Positions 1-6,269 of a stretch of 13,260 nucleotides of DNA are shown here, one piece after another (the stretch's first letter is position 1; the number at the start of each line of letters is the position of its first letter). The DNA comes from an uncultured Clostridia bacterium (GTDB lineage Bacteria > Bacillota > Clostridia > UBA1381): positions 1 through 13,260 of the forward strand of contig CAJONM010000093.1 of NCBI GenBank assembly GCA_905235885.1. The letters run 5' to 3'. The notes below the pieces were generated by a model. That model was not told where the DNA came from. It was given only the letters and a program-made list of their open reading frames with translations, and did no database searches. The translations under genes were made by a program, and so were the position numbers.

Positions 1-458
1 ACAACATCAGGCTCCGGATCATCATCGGGTTCGGGAGTTACCACCGTTGTTTCACTGCCGTCGCTTATCTTTGGCAGCGTACCTGTATACAGCTCTGTGC
101 CGCGGTTGGATAAAATAGATACTTTTACAAGCCCACCGAGCTCTATCGTCATTGTCCCGTCAAACTCCGATGAGTTTGATGTCATTACGGCATGGAACGG
201 CACATATGCCGTATTTCTCGTAACAGTACCGTCGGAGAATGTGTAAACATATGATTCAACATCATTTTTTATTCGCTTGAAATCTACTTTTATCGATGAC
301 TCATTGCAAGTCAGTATACTAAGTGTGGCATAGCCTGTGCCGTCAGAATTAGGTGTTTGGTATGTGCCGATATAATCAGAATACGCGGCTGATACCGACG
401 GTATAAGCGTAAGCATAAGCGATAGTGCGGCTATAAATGATACAAGTTTTTTTTTCAT
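1..458 (-). CDS. Secreted hypothetical protein, C-terminus beyond window
   Basis: This gene runs off the left edge, leaving about 152 N-terminal residues. It begins with a clear Sec signal peptide: lysines at 2-4, a hydrophobic core over roughly residues 5-20, and a likely signal peptidase I site after PSVSA (residue 24). The mature part is rich in Ser, Thr, Asp and Gly and reads like alternating beta strands, with one cysteine. The last visible residues (about 143-152) are an acidic, proline-containing stretch (TPEPDDDPEPD) that looks like an inter-domain or wall-spanning linker, so another domain probably follows. An AAAGGG-type ribosome site precedes the ATG. The gene starts 43 bp after the aldolase stop on the same strand with no clear terminator between, so read-through is possible. 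I do not recognise the family. It could be a cell-surface or extracellular protein; no function is assigned. Confidence 0.75.
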   Translation of the reverse strand, partial: MKKKLVSFIAALSLMLTLIPSVSAAYSDYIGTYQTPNSDGTGYATLSILTCNESSIKVDFKRIKNDVESYVYTFSDGTVTRNTAYVPFHAVMTSNSSEFDGTMTIELGGLVKVSILSNRGTELYTGTLPKISDGSETTVVTPEPDDDPEPDV

Positions 459-501
459 GGTAATCGTCCCTTTGCTTTTATCTGATGCTTTTTTGCGGAT
501 G

Positions 502-1365
502 TTATGCTTTGTTCACAGAGCCGAACAGCTCCATTTTCTCTTTTACTATCGTCTTTATGCCTTCATAGCCCGGCGCAAGAAGCTTTCTTGGGTCAAAGCC
601 TTTGCCTACGAGGTCTTTGCCTGCCAAGATATAATCTCTTGTAGCCTGCTGGAAATAAAGCTGGCATTCGGTATTGACATTAATTTTGGCAACACCCAGT
701 GAAATGGCTTTTTTTATCATATCCTCAGGTATTCCCGTACCACCGTGCAAGACAAGAGGCAGATCGCCTATGAGCGCCTTTGTCTTTGCAAGTGCGTCAA
801 AATCGAGACCTTGCCAATTTTCCGGATATTTACCGTGGATATTGCCTATACCGGCTGCAAGGAAGTCAACACCGAGATCGGCGATCATCTTGCATTCATT
901 CGGGTCGGCTATCTCGCCGGCGCCTATAACGCCGTCCTCTTCACCGCCGATCGAGCCTACCTCAGCCTCAATGGATAAGCCCATGTTATGCGCGGCGTGA
1001 ACAAGCTCTGTTGTTTTTTCAATGTTTTCCTCTATCGGGAAATGAGAGCCGTCGAACATTATCGAGGAGAAGCCTGCTTTTATACATTTATAGCAGCCCT
1101 CGTATGTACCATGATCGAGGTGGAGAGCTACCGGAACAGTTATCCCCAGTGAATTTATCATTGCCTTTACCATGGCAGCTACTGTATCAAAGCCCGTCAT
1201 ATATTTTCCCGCGCCCTCCGACACACCGAGAATTACGGGAGAATTGTTCTCCTGCGCCGTAAGGAGGACAGCCTTTGTCCATTCAAGATTATTGATGTTG
1301 AACTGCCCTACGGCGTAATGCCCGGATACCGCTTTTTTTAGCATTTCTGTTGCTGAAACTAACAT
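502..1365 (-). CDS. fba: Class II fructose-1,6-bisphosphate aldolase
   Basis: This 287-residue enzyme matches the usual length of bacterial class II aldolases, the zinc-dependent cytosolic enzymes that reversibly cleave fructose-1,6-bisphosphate into glyceraldehyde-3-phosphate and dihydroxyacetone phosphate. Visible family motifs are HLDHG at 82-86 (catalytic Asp84, zinc ligand His85), SIEAEVGSIGG at 131-141, GNIHGKYP with zinc ligand His177, and LVLHGGTG with zinc ligand His207 followed by the phosphate-binding KINVNTE segment. The reading frame stays open to 1482, but that extension overlaps the glycosylase gene. The ATG at 1365 has AGGAGG ten bases upstream, and the protein then begins MLVSATEMLKKA as family members do. 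Tagatose-bisphosphate aldolases (GatY/KbaY) are close relatives and cannot be fully excluded, but no galactitol or tagatose genes are nearby. It lies 31 bp downstream of the glycosylase gene and may share its transcript. Confidence 0.95.
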   Translation of the reverse strand: MLVSATEMLKKAVSGHYAVGQFNINNLEWTKAVLLTAQENNSPVILGVSEGAGKYMTGFDTVAAMVKAMINSLGITVPVALHLDHGTYEGCYKCIKAGFSSIMFDGSHFPIEENIEKTTELVHAAHNMGLSIEAEVGSIGGEEDGVIGAGEIADPNECKMIADLGVDFLAAGIGNIHGKYPENWQGLDFDALAKTKALIGDLPLVLHGGTGIPEDMIKKAISLGVAKINVNTECQLYFQQATRDYILAGKDLVGKGFDPRKLLAPGYEGIKTIVKEKMELFGSVNKA

Positions 1366-1375
1366 AATATATAAA

Positions 1376-1381
1376 CCTCCT
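1376..1381 (-). promoter_or_regulatory. Ribosome binding site deciding the aldolase start
   Basis: A perfect AGGAGG on the minus strand lies ten bases upstream of the ATG at 1365. It fixes the aldolase start there rather than at the in-frame ATG 117 bp further upstream, which sits inside the glycosylase coding sequence. Confidence 0.9.
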
Positions 1382-1396
1382 ATAAATATACTGATT

Positions 1397-2269
1397 TTAA
1401 ACGCCAATTTTGTTTTCACGCGCATAGAAGAAAAGATACTGCTGCGCGATACCGCCGAGATCGCCGAACTTTTCGTTTGCAAAATCCGATATGGTCTGTA
1501 TGCTCTGGACAGTTCCCGAAAAATAGCAATGCTCCATTACGCGCTTTATCCACACATCTATCGGAAACGAGTCAAAGCGAGACAACCCGAAAAGCAATAT
1601 ACAGTCCGAAACCTTATTGCCCACGCCGCGAATGGAAAGAAGCGCCTCCTTTGCATGTGGAGTGGTCATAAATCTTATCGCGTCAAGATCTATCGCACCG
1701 CTTGCGACATTTCGCGCACAGTCGAGTATGTATTTATCTCGAAATCCGGCGCGTATTACACTGAGATCCGACAGATCAAGTGAGGCTATCATTTCCGGAG
1801 TGGGGAACGAGTAGTATATCCTGCCCTCGTATGTATGCGCTGTGCCAAAGTTGGCACAAAGCAGCTCGATTATCTTTTTTATCCGCGGTATGTTGTTGCT
1901 GGCGGAGATGATAAACGAGATCATTGTCTCCCAAAGCTCCTGATTGAGGATCCGTATCCCTTCGCCGTATCTGACAGCCTCAGACATAACATCATCTGTT
2001 CCGAGCCGATCCTTGATCTCCGAGTAATCGCGCTCAAGGTCGAGAAAGCTGCGCCATATCAGATCAAAATCCGATATTGATGTGCTATGTAAAACTATAT
2101 CGTCTCCGCGTTTGGAAATGCGGATCGTTCTGCCGAACGCGGTGCCGGTATAAGAGCCGTCCGCGTTTGGATTAAACCGAAAGCATTGTCCGCAGTCGAA
2201 GATATCAGAAAGCTCAAAATCGCTCTGATCAGCAATAACAATATCGTTTTTATGCTCATAAATTTTCAT
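1397..2269 (-). CDS. ogg: 8-oxoguanine DNA glycosylase / AP lyase (OGG1 type)
   Basis: A 290-residue base-excision repair enzyme of the OGG1 family, predicted to remove 8-oxoguanine paired with cytosine and nick the abasic site. The N-terminal OGG domain (about 1-100) contains the FDCGQCFRF segment at 24-32. The helix-hairpin-helix GPD domain follows: SASNNIPRI at 122-130 matches the conserved OGG1 asparagine loop, the hairpin SIRGVGNKVSDC carries the expected Schiff-base lysine (Lys219), and FPIDVWIKR supplies the catalytic aspartate (Asp238). These correspond to Lys249 and Asp268 of human OGG1. The bacterial family is best known from Clostridium and other anaerobes. The start at 2269 has no Shine-Dalgarno sequence, and a near-consensus promoter sits so close that the transcript may begin at the start codon. 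It is first in a probable minus-strand unit with the aldolase. Confidence 0.93.
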   Translation of the reverse strand: MKIYEHKNDIVIADQSDFELSDIFDCGQCFRFNPNADGSYTGTAFGRTIRISKRGDDIVLHSTSISDFDLIWRSFLDLERDYSEIKDRLGTDDVMSEAVRYGEGIRILNQELWETMISFIISASNNIPRIKKIIELLCANFGTAHTYEGRIYYSFPTPEMIASLDLSDLSVIRAGFRDKYILDCARNVASGAIDLDAIRFMTTPHAKEALLSIRGVGNKVSDCILLFGLSRFDSFPIDVWIKRVMEHCYFSGTVQSIQTISDFANEKFGDLGGIAQQYLFFYARENKIGV

Positions 2270-2275
2270 GATAAT

Positions 2276-2304
2276 ATTATATCATAAATTTTTTTCATTA
2301 TCAA
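2276..2304 (-). promoter_or_regulatory. Sigma-A-type promoter of the glycosylase gene
   Basis: On the minus strand, TTGATA (2299-2304, five of six consensus bases) and TATAAT (2276-2281, perfect) are separated by exactly 17 bp. Only six bases separate the -10 box from the ATG at 2269. A start about seven bases after the -10 would therefore fall at the start codon itself, giving a leaderless mRNA, consistent with the missing ribosome site. The region is very AT-rich, which raises the chance of coincidental matches. Confidence 0.6.
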
Positions 2305-2329
2305 TATAAATATTAAAATAATTTATATT
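2303..2329. repeat. 9-bp perfect inverted repeat in the divergent intergenic region
   Basis: AATATAAAT (2303-2311) and its exact reverse complement ATTTATATT (2321-2329) flank a 9-bp spacer. The left arm overlaps the glycosylase -35 box by two bases. Arm centres are 18 bp apart. It could be a binding site for the divergently encoded WYL regulator, but an all-A/T palindrome in AT-rich DNA can arise by chance. Confidence 0.35.
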
Positions 2330-2406
2330 TGTTTAAAATATAAAGATTGAAATTAAAATCGACTGTTTTTGATATAAATTTTGCTAAATATAGTTAAAAA
2401 AACATA

Positions 2407-2435
2407 TTGAAATATAAGGAAATTTATGGTACAAT
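2407..2435 (+). promoter_or_regulatory. Promoter of the WYL regulator gene (extended -10)
   Basis: TTGAAA (2407-2412) and TACAAT (2430-2435) are spaced 17 bp apart, and TG at 2427-2428 forms an extended -10 element. The predicted start near 2442 leaves a leader of about 28 bases containing the AGGGGG ribosome site (2458-2463), seven bases before the ATG. The rest of the intergenic stretch (2270-2470) holds the divergent glycosylase promoter and AT-rich DNA. Confidence 0.6.
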
Positions 2436-2470
2436 GATTACGAAAAGCAAACGAATGAGGGGGAATTGAA

Positions 2471-3454
2471 ATGGCGCGAGCGGAAAGGCAGAAGCTGAAG
2501 CTTTGTGCGATAATCGATTTTTTCAGACGCAAGACGGATGCGGAGCATCCGGCGACCGTTACCGATATAATAGACTACCTCGCCGAGATTGGCATAATAG
2601 CCGAGAGGAAAAGCATATACCGCGATATGGCAGCAATGGAGCAGCTCGGATATGAAATAGTACCAGTACATAATAAACATTTTTCATATTATCTCAAAAA
2701 CAGGACATTTGAGGTCGCGGAGATGAGACTGCTTGTGGACGCAATCCAGGCTTCAAAGTTCATCACGCAGAAGAAATCGGAAGCTCTGATAAAAAAGCTT
2801 GAGGGACTTGTGTCGGAGTACGATGCGCAAAAGATACAAAGTCAGGTTTTTATATCAGATCGCATAAAGACATCAAACGATAATATATATCGCAACATAG
2901 ATACGCTCCATAACGCCATATACTGTGACAGCAAGATAATTTTCAGATATTTTGACTGGGACATACGCCGAAACAGAACATACCGCAAAGGCGGTTCGAT
3001 GTACAAGGTAAGTCCTCTCGCGCTTATATGGCAGACAGAAAACTACTACCTTATAGCGTATGATTCAATGCACGAGAAGATAAAGCATTATCGTGTTGAC
3101 CGCATGGACGATATAGAGATACTACGGGAAAAACGCGATGAGCAATCGATATTGGATGAAACGGGTATAGAGCAGTATACAAAAAGCTGTTTCGGAATGT
3201 ACGGCGGAGAGATAGTAACGGTCAAGCTCAGCTGTGACAGTGAGCTTACGAATGTTGTTCTTGATATGGTAGGCACAGGGAAAAACGCGCATTTCAGCCG
3301 TTTAGACAAGGATACATTTACGCTTGAATTTGATGTTGCGATAACGCCCGTATTCCTGTCGTGGATATTTATGTTCGGTGGAAAAATAAAAATTTTGTCA
3401 CCGGACTATGTTATTGATGATTTCAATAAAATGGTGAAAAGTTTTTTGAATTAA
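2471..3454 (+). CDS. HTH-WYL domain transcriptional regulator
   Basis: A 327-residue cytosolic regulator with the standard three-part layout of WYL (YafY/PafC-like) proteins. Residues about 8-62 form a winged helix-turn-helix, including AERKSIYRDMAAMEQLGYEI. Residues about 148-215 form the WYL ligand-sensing domain, where the name-giving motif appears as NYYLIAYD (191-198) followed by HYRVDRM. Residues about 245-325 form the WCX extension, ending WIFMFGGKIKILSP. Members commonly sense nucleic acid or nucleotide ligands and include regulators of DNA-damage responses and defence loci, but the ligand here is unknown. It is divergent from a DNA repair glycosylase and 14 bp upstream of a serine acetyltransferase. 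The natural targets to suspect are therefore the shared intergenic region and its own unit. The start is supported by AGGGGG seven bases upstream. Confidence 0.9.
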   Translation: MARAERQKLKLCAIIDFFRRKTDAEHPATVTDIIDYLAEIGIIAERKSIYRDMAAMEQLGYEIVPVHNKHFSYYLKNRTFEVAEMRLLVDAIQASKFITQKKSEALIKKLEGLVSEYDAQKIQSQVFISDRIKTSNDNIYRNIDTLHNAIYCDSKIIFRYFDWDIRRNRTYRKGGSMYKVSPLALIWQTENYYLIAYDSMHEKIKHYRVDRMDDIEILREKRDEQSILDETGIEQYTKSCFGMYGGEIVTVKLSCDSELTNVVLDMVGTGKNAHFSRLDKDTFTLEFDVAITPVFLSWIFMFGGKIKILSPDYVIDDFNKMVKSFLN

Positions 3455-3468
3455 AAGGAGGAAGCGAT

Positions 3469-4344
3469 ATGTCCCTATATATAGAAAATGAACTTGGCGG
3501 CATTGTAAAAAGCATCATGGATAATTATGCCGATGATAAATTTATAGATAAGACCGATATATTCAATCAGCCCGACAAAACGGCGATAATAGATATATTA
3601 TATAAATTGCAGGAGATAGTATTTCCCGGTTTTTTCAAATCGGAAACATATAAATCATATACGCTTCAAGCAATGGTATCGATGCTTGTCGAGGATGTTA
3701 TGTACAGACTTATAAAGCAGATAGCGATCGTTTTAAGATATAATGACAAATTCGCCGAAGCAGACAAGGAAACGGTAAATATTGAAGCCGAGCGGCTTGC
3801 GGTGGCGTTTTTCAGGGAGATGCCAAGGCTGCGCGAGGTTATAGAAACTGATGTGCAGGCAGGCTTTGACGGAGACCCGGCGGCGTATAACCGTGAAGAG
3901 ATAGTTGTGACATATCCGGGCTTTTATGCCATTTTCGTAAACAGGATAGCGCACGAGCTGTATAAGCTTGAAATACCTCTAATACCGCGTATCATGACAG
4001 AGCACGCGCACAGTATAACAGGGATAGATATTCATCCCGGCGCTGTGATAGGCGAGTATTTCTGCATAGATCACGGCACAGGTATCGTCATAGGCGAAAC
4101 GACTGAGATAGGGAATAATGTAAAGATATATCAGGGTGTTACCCTCGGCGCGCTTTCAACAAGAGGCGGACAAAAGCTGAGAAATAAAAAGCGGCATCCG
4201 ACAATAGAGGATAATGTAACGATATATTCGGGAGCGTCGATACTGGGCGGTCAGACCATTATAGGCAAAAATGCGACTGTTGGAGGCAACGCGTTCATCA
4301 CGAAATCCGTTCTTGCCGGAGCGTTGGTAAGGCGTAACGATTAA
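3469..4344 (+). CDS. cysE: Serine O-acetyltransferase
   Basis: A 291-residue enzyme predicted to transfer acetyl from acetyl-CoA to L-serine, giving O-acetylserine, the first step of cysteine synthesis. The N-terminal alpha-helical domain (1-180) is long, like that of the larger SATs in anaerobes, and contains DVQAGFDGDPAA (128-139). The left-handed beta helix follows, with GIDIHPGAVIGE (185-196), IDHGTGIVIGETTEIG (200-215) and hexapeptide repeats. Asp187 and His202 have the 15-residue spacing of the catalytic Asp143/His158 pair of Escherichia coli CysE. The protein stops soon after the last coil, ending in RRND. It therefore lacks the long tail and terminal isoleucine that dock many CysE proteins into O-acetylserine sulfhydrylase. 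An AAGGAGG site precedes the ATG, and the gene lies 14 bp after the WYL regulator, so the two are likely co-transcribed. No cysK is visible nearby. Confidence 0.93.
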   Translation: MSLYIENELGGIVKSIMDNYADDKFIDKTDIFNQPDKTAIIDILYKLQEIVFPGFFKSETYKSYTLQAMVSMLVEDVMYRLIKQIAIVLRYNDKFAEADKETVNIEAERLAVAFFREMPRLREVIETDVQAGFDGDPAAYNREEIVVTYPGFYAIFVNRIAHELYKLEIPLIPRIMTEHAHSITGIDIHPGAVIGEYFCIDHGTGIVIGETTEIGNNVKIYQGVTLGALSTRGGQKLRNKKRHPTIEDNVTIYSGASILGGQTIIGKNATVGGNAFITKSVLAGALVRRND

Positions 4345-4345
4345 A

Positions 4346-4369
4346 AAGGGACAGCACACGCTGCCCCTT
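4346..4369 (+). repeat. Hairpin 1 after the serine acetyltransferase
   Basis: AAGGG and CCCTT plus CAGC and GCTG pair across an ACAC loop (4356-4359), with one internal A-C mismatch. It starts immediately after the stop codon and has no following T-run, so alone it is a weak terminator. It shares the sequence AAAAGGGAC followed by A/T and GC with hairpin 2. Confidence 0.55.
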
Positions 4370-4401
4370 CAGACTGTCGACAAGTTTGTCTGCACACTGA
4401 C

Positions 4402-4430
4402 AAAAGGGACTGCCAAAGGCGGTCCCTTTT
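4402..4430 (+). terminator. Intrinsic terminator of the WYL-cysE unit
   Basis: A 13-bp stem pairs AAAAGGGACTGCC (4402-4414) with GGCGGTCCCTTTT (4418-4430) around an AAA loop, with one G-U pair. The four terminal T residues and following TGTT are U-rich in RNA. The flanking A residues mean it could also work in the opposite direction. Confidence 0.8.
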
Positions 4431-4444
4431 GTGTTGCATATATT

Positions 4445-4547
4445 ACGCACCCCTGTAATTAATGCGTGGCGGCGAAAAAATTTTTTTGCAAAAAAATTAA
4501 ATTTTTTTTAAAAAACTATAGCATTTTTCATCATTTTGTTGTATAAT
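4445..4547 (+). promoter_or_regulatory. Promoter region of the Lrp-aminotransferase operon
   Basis: The gene-free stretch 4345-4604 holds, after the terminator, a short inverted repeat (ACGCA 4445-4449, TGCGT 4463-4467). Next come phased A and T runs from 4475 to 4515 that should bend DNA or act as an UP element, and then a perfect TATAAT at 4542-4547. No good -35 box is seen 17 bp upstream; TAGCAT lies at that position. A start near 4554 would give a leader of about 50 bases. The poor -35 suits a promoter that needs an activator, which is an inference. Confidence 0.5.
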
Positions 4548-4589
4548 AAAATGCGTATAGTATTTTTTAACACAAAATATAGTGTTTTT
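4517..4589 (+). repeat. Three copies of a 12-bp motif flanking the Lrp promoter
   Basis: The motif TATAGYRTTTTT occurs at 4517-4528, 4556-4567 and 4578-4589, varying only at positions 6 and 7. One copy lies upstream of the -10 box and two lie downstream of it. Offsets are 39 and 22 bp; the latter is about two helical turns. Spaced sites around the gene's own promoter are typical of octameric Lrp/AsnC proteins, so autoregulation is a reasonable guess. Confidence 0.5.
4569..4586. promoter_or_regulatory. Candidate operator in the Lrp-gene leader
   Basis: AACACAAAATATAGTGTT is an 18-bp imperfect palindrome with perfect 5-bp outer arms and two internal mismatched pairs. It lies between the predicted transcription start and the GGAG ribosome site (4593-4596), where a bound protein would block elongation or initiation. 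Confidence 0.4.
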
Positions 4590-4601
4590 ATTGGAGAATA
4601 G

Positions 4602-5087
4602 ATGATGGAAGATATTTTACGAATACTTAAAAAAGAACAAGGCGCGGTCGATACCGCCAAAATATCGCGAATGCTCGGCAAGACAGAAGAGGAGATCAGC
4701 TCCAAGATAAAGGAGCTGGAGGAGGATCACATTATCGCAGGGTACAAAACGATCGTAAACTGGGATAAGACCGATGACGAGGTCGTATACGCGCTTATTG
4801 ATCTGCGCGTGACTCCGCAGCGCGGCGAAGGGTTTGACAAGGTCGCCGAGCGCATATACAAATATCCGCAGGTAAGGGCGCTTTATCTGATGTCGGGCGC
4901 GTACGACCTGTCGGTCGCGATAGAGGGCAAGTCCATGAAGGAGATTGCGCTTTTTGTCGCGCAGAAGCTTGCGCCGATGGAGTCGATAATCTCTACCGCA
5001 ACTCATTTTGTGCTTAAAAAGTACAAGGAAGAGGGCATAATCTTCAAGGATACGGAAGAAGATTCAAGACAGGTGATAACTCTATGA
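4602..5087 (+). CDS. Lrp/AsnC family transcriptional regulator (AlaR/YugG-like)
   Basis: A 161-residue regulator, normal length for the family. Residues about 1-55 form the helix-turn-helix domain (KISRMLGKTEEEISSKIKEL). Residues about 65-140 form the amino-acid-binding RAM domain, with the strongly conserved stretches VTPQRGEGFDKVAERIYKYP and LYLMSGAYDLSVAIEGK. This subtype resembles Bacillus subtilis YugG (AlaR), which neighbours and controls an aminotransferase, and the same arrangement is present here. The start is either ATG 4602 or the adjacent ATG 4605; GGAG at 4593-4596 fits 4605 slightly better. The stop overlaps the next start by four bases (ATGA), so the two proteins are translationally coupled. 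The leader contains repeats that may be its own binding sites. The effector is probably an amino acid, perhaps alanine, which is inference from the relationship. Confidence 0.9.
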   Translation: MMEDILRILKKEQGAVDTAKISRMLGKTEEEISSKIKELEEDHIIAGYKTIVNWDKTDDEVVYALIDLRVTPQRGEGFDKVAERIYKYPQVRALYLMSGAYDLSVAIEGKSMKEIALFVAQKLAPMESIISTATHFVLKKYKEEGIIFKDTEEDSRQVITL

Positions 5088-6256
5088 ATTATGAAAAGCT
5101 CATAAACCCGACCGTTGACAGGCTGCCGCCGTCGGGGATACGCAAATTTTTTGATGTTGTCGCGACTATGAAGGACGCAATTTCACTTGGCGTGGGTGAG
5201 CCCGATTTCGTCACGCCCTGGGCGATACGCGAGGCAGGCATATACAGCCTTGAGAGCGGCAGGACATACTATACCGCAAACAGCGGACTTTTAGAGCTGC
5301 GCGAGGAAATAGCGGCATACAACAGGCGCAAATATGATATAGACTATGACCCGAAAACACAGATACTCGTATCTGTCGGAGGCTCGGAGGCGATAGACGC
5401 GATGATCCGCGCGGTCGTATGTCCGGGTGATGAGGTGATAATACCGGAGCCGAGCTTTGTCTGCTACAAGCCGCTTACGATAATGCAGGGCGGCGTTCCG
5501 GTCATCATAGAAACGAAGGAAGAAAACGAGTTCCGGCTAACGCCCGAGGAGCTGAGGGAAAAGATAACCGACAGGACAAAGCTCTTGATCCTGCCGTTCC
5601 CGAACAATCCCACCGGCGGCGTTATGAAAAAAGCCGACCTGGAGGCGATCGCAAAGGTATTGGAGGGTACGGATATATTGGTGCTTTCCGACGAGATATA
5701 CGGCGAGCTGCGCTATGATGAAGAGGGGCATACGCCGTTTTCAGCGATCGGGGATATGTATGAGAGAACGGTCGTTGTAAACGGATTTTCAAAAGCATAT
5801 GCTATGACCGGCTGGAGACTGGGCTATGCGCTCGGCCCGGAGCGGCTGATAAAGCTGATGACGAAGATACATCAGTTCGGCATAATGTCATCTCCGACAA
5901 CGAGCCAATATGCGGCGATAGAGGCGCTCCGAAGCTGTGACGATGATGTGGAGCAGATGCGCACCGAGTACAATTACCGCCGCCGCGTGATAGTTGACGG
6001 ATTCAGGAGCATGGGACTTAGCTGCTTTGAGCCATTGGGCGCATTCTATGTGTTCCCGTGCATCAAGAAAACGGGAATGACAAGCGATGAATTTTGCAAT
6101 CGTCTCCTTGCCGAGGAGAAGGTAGCCGTAGTTCCCGGAACGGCATTCGGCGGATGCGGCGAGGGATTTATTCGTTGCTCATACGCTTATTCGATAGAAA
6201 ATATCGAGCAGGCGCTTACAAGAATAGAAAGATTTGTCAGAAAAAACATAAATTAA
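5084..6256 (+). CDS. PLP-dependent class I aminotransferase (AlaT/YugH-like)
   Basis: A 390-residue fold-type I aminotransferase. Visible features are ISLGVGEPDFVTP (33-45), YTANSGLLELREEI (63-76), PNNPTGG (173-179, Asn175), SDEIYGEL (202-209; Asp203 contacts the PLP ring nitrogen), and NGFSKAYAMTGWRLGY (233-248) with the Schiff-base Lys237 and phosphate-binding Arg245. Arg364 in GFIRCSY should bind the substrate carboxylate. The family moves amino groups between amino acids and 2-oxoacids. Pairing with an Lrp regulator parallels alaR-alaT (yugG-yugH) of Bacillus subtilis, so alanine-pyruvate chemistry is the first guess. Aspartate or aromatic substrates cannot be excluded from sequence alone. 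The start overlaps the regulator's stop by four bases, and pyrG follows after 13 bp, indicating one operon. Confidence 0.92.
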   Translation: MNYEKLINPTVDRLPPSGIRKFFDVVATMKDAISLGVGEPDFVTPWAIREAGIYSLESGRTYYTANSGLLELREEIAAYNRRKYDIDYDPKTQILVSVGGSEAIDAMIRAVVCPGDEVIIPEPSFVCYKPLTIMQGGVPVIIETKEENEFRLTPEELREKITDRTKLLILPFPNNPTGGVMKKADLEAIAKVLEGTDILVLSDEIYGELRYDEEGHTPFSAIGDMYERTVVVNGFSKAYAMTGWRLGYALGPERLIKLMTKIHQFGIMSSPTTSQYAAIEALRSCDDDVEQMRTEYNYRRRVIVDGFRSMGLSCFEPLGAFYVFPCIKKTGMTSDEFCNRLLAEEKVAVVPGTAFGGCGEGFIRCSYAYSIENIEQALTRIERFVRKNIN

Positions 6257-6269
6257 CAAGGAGATAACA

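Noticed and set aside
457..702. Plus-strand 81-codon open frame at the aldolase 3' end
   Set aside because: It is antisense to the conserved aldolase C-terminus and to the start of the secreted protein, with no supporting signals.
1366..1482. Upstream extension of the aldolase frame to an ATG at 1482
   Set aside because: It overlaps the glycosylase 3' end and adds about 39 residues absent from the family. The ATG at 1365 has AGGAGG at good distance.
4445..4467. ACGCA/TGCGT inverted repeat considered as a riboswitch or second terminator stem
   Set aside because: The stem is only five base pairs with a 13-base loop and no T-run, and it lies upstream of the predicted promoter.
4475..4515. A/T runs considered as a terminator or replication-type element
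   Set aside because: There is no GC stem before the T runs and no origin-like repeats. Position just upstream of a TATAAT box fits a curved promoter or UP element better.
4617..5006. Minus-strand open frame of 129 codons over the Lrp gene
   Set aside because: It is antisense to a clearly conserved Lrp/AsnC protein, with no promoter, no ribosome site and no recognisable domain.
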